Shown piece after piece: positions 62,201 through 64,000 of a stretch of 64,000 nucleotides of DNA. The notes beneath the pieces were generated by a model. The model saw nothing but the letters and a program-made list of their open reading frames with translations, was not told the origin of the DNA and made no database searches. A program made the position numbers and the translations under genes. Each line of letters starts with the position of its first letter. Within the stretch, counting starts at the first letter, position 1. This stretch comes from Otis tarda (lineage: Eukaryota; Chordata; Aves; Otidiformes; Otididae): positions 5,092,501 to 5,156,500 of the forward strand of contig CM048576.1 of NCBI GenBank assembly GCA_026413225.1, given 5' to 3'.

Positions 62201-62310
62201 CTCAAATAGTACATGTAAGGCCATCCAACAAAAGCTGGTCCCACTACTCAAGTCTACAGTTCAGATGCTGGAGGAAAACAGCAAAAGTACTGTATCACCT
62301 GAGACATCAG
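44120..62310 (+). CDS. Unnamed type I membrane protein: Cys-rich ectodomain, TM, coiled coils and PxTG repeats (24 exons, partial)
   Basis: Twenty-four phase-consistent exons encode about 1,449 residues, incomplete at both ends. Order, numbering from 44120: GCC2/GCC3-like Cys-rich modules (about 1-225; for example CPAGFFCPEGSITPVPCPPG and CTCPPGYW); a region with an N-glycosylation sequon in each of exons 4 and 7 and a beta-rich segment ending YPGTYVLRLSS (about 226-435); one transmembrane helix (about 457-480, ITGVITGLLILLTASVVL) followed by basic residues; coiled-coil stretches (about 588-759); an array of about 16-residue repeats with P-x-TG and P-x-GG signatures (about 770-1190), interrupted by a helical segment (about 1010-1080); then more charged coiled coil (about 1191-1449). 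Topology suggests an outside N terminus and a long cytoplasmic tail. No stop codons or frameshifts occur in any exon, so it appears functional. I do not recognise a named family with this architecture and give no function. Confidence 0.82.
44646..44869 (+). CDS. Membrane-protein gene, exon b (GCC2/GCC3-like)
   Basis: Phase 1 in and 0 out, donor GTACAG. Contains CPEGSITPVPCPPGTF, CLTCPVDFFNPMPGQKAC and LPCGSEAVQPAEGQDTCIC, with the C-x2-C-P-x-G-x-F spacing of GCC2/GCC3 ephrin-receptor-like modules. Confidence 0.88.
45091..45311 (-). mobile_element. CR1 LINE 3' fragment in an intron
   Basis: Minus-strand CR1 tail from CATAGAGTCATAGAATGG through the conserved 3'UTR to the end of the ORF2 remnant. 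It lies in the intron 44870-45471, opposite to the host gene. Confidence 0.92.
45472..45636 (+). CDS. Membrane-protein gene, exon c (Cys-rich)
   Basis: 165 nt, phase 0-0, acceptor TTTTTCTTTCAG, donor GTATTG. Encodes HCTCPPGYWRSLGDGRHCV and more, an EGF/GCC-like stretch with six Cys. Confidence 0.87.
45878..46060 (+). CDS. Membrane-protein gene, exon d (Cys-rich)
   Basis: 183 nt, phase 0-0, acceptor CTCCTGCAG, donor GTAAAA. Includes VCTVPGDYQGYDKVLGLCIC and an NGS sequon near the end. Confidence 0.85.
46291..46411 (+). CDS. Membrane-protein gene, exon e
   Basis: 121 nt, acceptor TTTCTATTAG, donor GTAAGG, phase 0 in and 1 out. Hydrophobic/aromatic beta-type sequence with a single Cys. Confidence 0.8.
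47195..47308 (+). CDS. Membrane-protein gene, exon f
   Basis: 114 nt, acceptor CCATTTCAG, donor GTAAGT, phase 1-1. Starts KGFLGVYNPDPQLFHNFIML. No named domain recognised. Confidence 0.8.
48255..48423 (+). CDS. Membrane-protein gene, exon g
   Basis: 169 nt, acceptor CTTTTACAG, donor GTAAGT, phase 1 in and 2 out. Contains SKIIFTGILNPTTCIDVNVT, with an NVT sequon, in a beta-rich context consistent with an extracellular fold. Confidence 0.82.
48675..48726. repeat. TATA/TATG-rich microsatellite
   Basis: Imperfect TATG/TATA repeats in the intron following exon g. Confidence 0.85.
49323..49485 (+). CDS. Membrane-protein gene, exon h
   Basis: 163 nt, acceptor TTGCTCCTAG, donor GTTTGT (non-optimal), phase 2 in and 0 out. 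FQYPGTYVLRLSSNRHKKM resembles the 'PGTYxF' strand of cupredoxin-like beta sandwiches, although no full copper ligand set is evident. Confidence 0.8.
49822..50010 (+). CDS. Membrane-protein gene, exon i with transmembrane helix
   Basis: 189 nt, phase 0-0, acceptor CATTTCGTTAAG, donor GTAAGT. After a short Cys-containing stalk it encodes WTAITGVITGLLILLTASVV, a clear single-pass helix completed in the next exon. Confidence 0.87.
50962..51151 (+). CDS. Membrane-protein gene, exon j (juxtamembrane)
   Basis: Acceptor GTGTTTTGCAG. Starts LLCQGLSW, ending the helix, then the basic FRRQQLK (cytoplasmic side). Two donors in the same phase exist: GTCAGA at 51152 (preferred) and GTAGTA at 51113. They differ by 13 codons rich in Ser/Asp. 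Confidence 0.78.
51335..51474 (+). CDS. Membrane-protein gene, exon k
   Basis: 140 nt, acceptor CACATTTCAG, donor GTAAAC, phase 1 in and 0 out. Includes VDVWEPEEQIDLESFNTNAF, acidic and helical. Confidence 0.82.
51861..51930. repeat. 41-bp tandem duplication in an intron
   Basis: ATTTTACAATAATC at 51861 recurs at 51902, each followed by GGGAAAGTATTT. Confidence 0.8.
52193..52330 (+). CDS. Membrane-protein gene, exon l (coiled coil)
   Basis: 138 nt, phase 0-0, acceptor TTTTTAACTCAG, donor GTAAAG. Charged helical sequence with Leu spacing suited to coiled coil. Confidence 0.83.
52511..52560. repeat. 28-bp tandem duplication in an intron
   Basis: CATTTAAAGTTAACACAG is repeated as CATTTAAAGCTAACACAG 28 bp later. 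Confidence 0.8.
53148..53368 (+). CDS. Membrane-protein gene, exon m (coiled coil)
   Basis: 221 nt, acceptor CTCACCCAG, donor GTAATA, phase 0 in and 2 out. Begins AEEEMQQRKQLAAEYEESVN, strongly coiled-coil. Confidence 0.85.
53933..54090 (+). CDS. Membrane-protein gene, exon n
   Basis: 158 nt, acceptor TTTGAATTCCAG, donor GTAACT, phase 2 in and 1 out. Helical first half (LLAEIEAASSKMSSIITKES), then a linker into the repeat array. Confidence 0.82.
54899..55126 (+). CDS. Membrane-protein gene, exon o (repeat array begins)
   Basis: 228 nt, acceptor CTGCTTTTAG, donor GTAAGT, symmetric phase 1-1. Contains the first repeat signatures FKDPVTGLLTPY and HPETGKVLHVAGNIGYD. Confidence 0.87.
55709..56044 (+). 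CDS. Membrane-protein gene, exon p (core PxTG repeats)
   Basis: 336 nt, acceptor CTACACATAG, donor GTAGGT, phase 1-1. Clearest part of the array: successive units HPHTGRTLTVGGTYL, NPLTGVLTPLEIGGPM and EPEGGKIVPILGVGLD, about 16 residues each. Confidence 0.88.
56756..57154 (+). CDS. Membrane-protein gene, exon q (repeats then helix)
   Basis: 399 nt, acceptor CCTTGACTGTAG, donor GTAGGT, phase 1-1. Repeats VIPLGGLVSPSGNLMLLGDY and EPLSGKIARVHGAHL are followed by about 80 residues of helix. Confidence 0.86.
57438..57608 (+). CDS. Membrane-protein gene, exon r
   Basis: 171 nt, acceptor after a long T-run (AACAAACTAG), donor GTAGAG, phase 1-1. Diverged repeat module with LVVPILGIDCDWNTRQ, comparable to IVPILGVGLDSNTG of exon p. 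Confidence 0.78.
58109..58266 (+). CDS. Membrane-protein gene, exon s (last repeats)
   Basis: 158 nt, acceptor TTTATCCACAG, donor GTAATT, phase 1 in and 0 out. Includes LVPIVIGARTVSPITGEIGP, again the P-x-TG pattern. Confidence 0.85.
58427..58493. repeat. 43-bp pyrimidine-rich tandem duplication
   Basis: CATTTTACTTACCTCTCCTC at 58427 recurs at 58470. It lies in an intron. Confidence 0.85.
58764..58904 (+). CDS. Membrane-protein gene, exon t (coiled coil)
   Basis: 141 nt, phase 0-0, acceptor CGTTGCTTTACAG, donor GTATGG. Lys/Glu-rich helix. Confidence 0.8.
59387..59525 (+). CDS. Membrane-protein gene, exon u
   Basis: 139 nt, acceptor CATTTCTTACAG, donor GTACAA, phase 0 in and 1 out. Helical, including YKEKVKDIEEMCHFLKG. 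Confidence 0.8.
59806..59996 (+). CDS. Membrane-protein gene, exon v (coiled coil)
   Basis: 191 nt, acceptor TATTTATAG, donor GTGAGG, phase 1 in and 0 out. Strong coiled coil (EKEQEVQVLLEIRKALEKLM). Confidence 0.85.
60801..60926 (+). CDS. Membrane-protein gene, exon w
   Basis: 126 nt, phase 0-0, acceptor TTTCTTCCAG, donor GTACTG. Helical, continuing the coiled coil. Confidence 0.8.
61191..61256 (-). mobile_element. Old CR1-type 3' end fragment
   Basis: AAGTTGGAAGGGATCTACAA and GATCATCTTGTCCAACTG match the conserved CR1 3'UTR in reverse orientation, with more divergence than the other copies. Short and ancient. Confidence 0.65.
62130..62310 (+). CDS. Membrane-protein gene, exon x (last supported exon)
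   Basis: 181 nt, acceptor GTGCTGTTTCAG, donor GTAAGA, phase 0 in and 1 out. A second frame is also open here, but only the chosen one matches the phase of exon w. The good donor implies at least one more exon downstream. Confidence 0.7.
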
Positions 62311-62628
62311 GTAAGAGAAAATATAAAGGTACTGTTGGTTACACTATTTTATTCTGGCCTTGAAAAGCATGTTGCTGGAAACTGTCAGCTTTGGAAATCT
62401 GGAAGGAGATTCTCCAATCTGACAGATGAATATTAGACTTTTGTTCCACTTTGTAAGAATTAAAGATCTCCTGGGAGTTAATGAGCAAACCCTCTGTCAT
62501 TTGTGTAAACTTGCTGCAGGGTGAGATCTGCCCTGAAATAATTTTTAAGGCTCAAAGTTTCTCTTGCCGAGCCTCACAAAAGTCAATGTATATTTTGCAA
62601 AATTATTAATGTCTTTCTCCACATTTAG

Positions 62629-62679
62629 AGGGTTCCTATAGGTGCAACTTCATTAGACTAACTTGTTACAAGCTGAGAG
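62629..62679 (+). CDS. Weak candidate exon downstream
   Basis: 51 nt between CACATTTAG and GTAGCT, open in the required phase 1-1, encoding GSYRCNFIRLTCYKLR. Supported only by splice strings and phase; it may be chance. Confidence 0.22.
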
Positions 62680-63529
62680 GTAGCTATAATTCAAAGGGAA
62701 GACTGTGAGAAAAAGGTGGCACAGAATTTGATTTCTTGTATTTTCTACGTAACAGATTTGAGCTGGTTTACCTGGCAAACTTAAGCAGGATGCTTTAATC
62801 TTTGGAAATAAAAAATGCATTGTGTTTATGCATTGATTTATGTATTGGTATGATTATTATGTATTGATTTTCATTTTAGTAATAGTATTTCAGTTCACGT
62901 AACTTGACTATTTCCGGCATAACTAAGGGTGAGATTATAATTATAATATTTCCAGTACAAGAAGATGGAAGAAATTGTCAGTTTTATTTTAACTCCCATA
63001 GACTAGCATTGGTGATTAGTAAGAAAAACGAAATGAACCAAAGTAGAGAGATGTGCACTTTCAACTTATTTTCCTCTAACATGAATCCCTGTAGAATTCC
63101 TACATCAACTGCAGGCATCTCTTAATTTATCTGTCTGGAGAAAAACATGAATTGATGAGTATGCCCTTGATTTTTTTCCATCTACTCATTTATGCTTGGG
63201 AAAGATTCTACACTGGAAATGACTGTCTGGATAAGCAGCAAGAAGATTATATTGAGTTAAAATTTATCTGCTTTTGAAGTTTATTTGCACTTGAAAAGCA
63301 ACAAGTGGTATAAATCAGGTTTCCTTTCTCAATAAGCAATATAAACAGACTTTCAGAATTCTCATATCCAGATCAAGACCACTATCAAGTAAATATTGAT
63401 AAAACACACTTTTTGGTTAAAAATATAAACCTAATCTGGTAAAATACTCTTTTGTGGAAATGTAACTAGAACAGACTATAAATGACTGTTTGGTTTCCTT
63501 CCAACCAGGAACACTGCTACTTTAACTAC

Positions 63530-63940
63530 GGGGGGGCTACAAAGGTGATCAGAGGGCTGGAGCACCTTTCCTATGAGAATAGGCCAAGAGAGTTGGGGCT
63601 GTTCAACCTGGAGAAGAGGAGGCTCTGGGGAGACCTGATAGCAGCCTTCCAGTACCTAAAGGGGGCCTACGGGAAAGATGAGGAGAGACTCTTTGGTAGG
63701 GCCTTCAGTTGTGACAGGACTAGGGGTAATGGTTTCAAAATAGAGGGAGGTAGATTTAGATTAGCTATTGGGAAAAGTTTTTTTACACTGAGGGTTGTAG
63801 AACACTGGAACAGGTTGCCCAGGGAGGTGGTGGATGCCCCATTCCTGGAAACATTCAAAGCCAGGTTGAGACTCTGAGCAACCTGATCTGGCTGGAGATG
63901 TCCCTGCTTCTTTCAGGGGGGCTTGGATATGATTCTATGA
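63530..63940 (+). mobile_element. CR1 LINE 3' fragment with open ORF2 tail
   Basis: Encodes without interruption the C-terminal tail of CR1 ORF2 (for example [17 protein letters not shown]), then the short 3'UTR ending GATTCTATGA. Better preserved than the other CR1 copies, suggesting relative youth. The 5' end is truncated. Confidence 0.93.
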
Positions 63941-64000
63941 ATGCTGCAGAGTTAAGAGAAAAAAAAAAATCCAAAGAAGTGTGTCATAGGGTTTGATTGT

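Noticed and set aside
62077-62436. Second open frame across exon x
   Set aside because: It does not match the phase 0 exit of the previous exon (60801-60926).

Overview
The window looks like nuclear DNA from a bird. The evidence is five 3'-terminal fragments of chicken-repeat-1 (CR1) LINEs, one solo LTR of a retrovirus family widespread in neoavian genomes (which argues against a galliform), AT-rich intergenic sequence, and genes split into many short exons with GT-AG introns. No bacterial, organellar, rRNA, tRNA or CRISPR feature was seen. Gene models come from reading splice sites and intron phase by eye, so each junction is a prediction; the phase is consistent through all 11 exons of gene 1 and all 24 well-supported exons of gene 2.

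Layout. 1-21.2 kb: no coding gene found; it holds two CR1 fragments, small tandem duplications and A-rich runs. 21.2-30.8 kb (+): a complete gene for a nuclear IkB-family protein resembling IkB-zeta (NFKBIZ), predicted at 616 residues. It has an OCA (Oct-coactivator) motif, a long acidic/serine-rich middle and an ankyrin domain that decays toward the C terminus. A kB site, a CRE-like site and a TATA box lie just upstream, and a perfect 8-bp stem-loop lies in the 3'UTR. 30.8-41.3 kb: no convincing gene. 41.3-62.3 kb (+), probably running past the right edge: a large multi-exon gene I cannot name. It encodes a cysteine-rich (GCC2/GCC3-like) ectodomain, a possible beta-sandwich segment, one transmembrane helix, and a long cytoplasmic part that alternates coiled coils with about 16-residue 'PxTG...PxGG' repeats. 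Its 5' end is uncertain. A 685-bp solo LTR with a perfect 5-bp target duplication sits in its 5' part, and CR1 fragments sit in an intron and beyond the last exon.

How they fit together. The two genes lie in the same orientation about 11-14 kb apart, and nothing in the sequence links their functions. The first is probably an NF-kB-inducible nuclear regulator of NF-kB and POU-factor target genes. The second is the best candidate for something undescribed: a type I membrane protein with an unusual intracellular repeat array carried on symmetric phase 1-1 exons.
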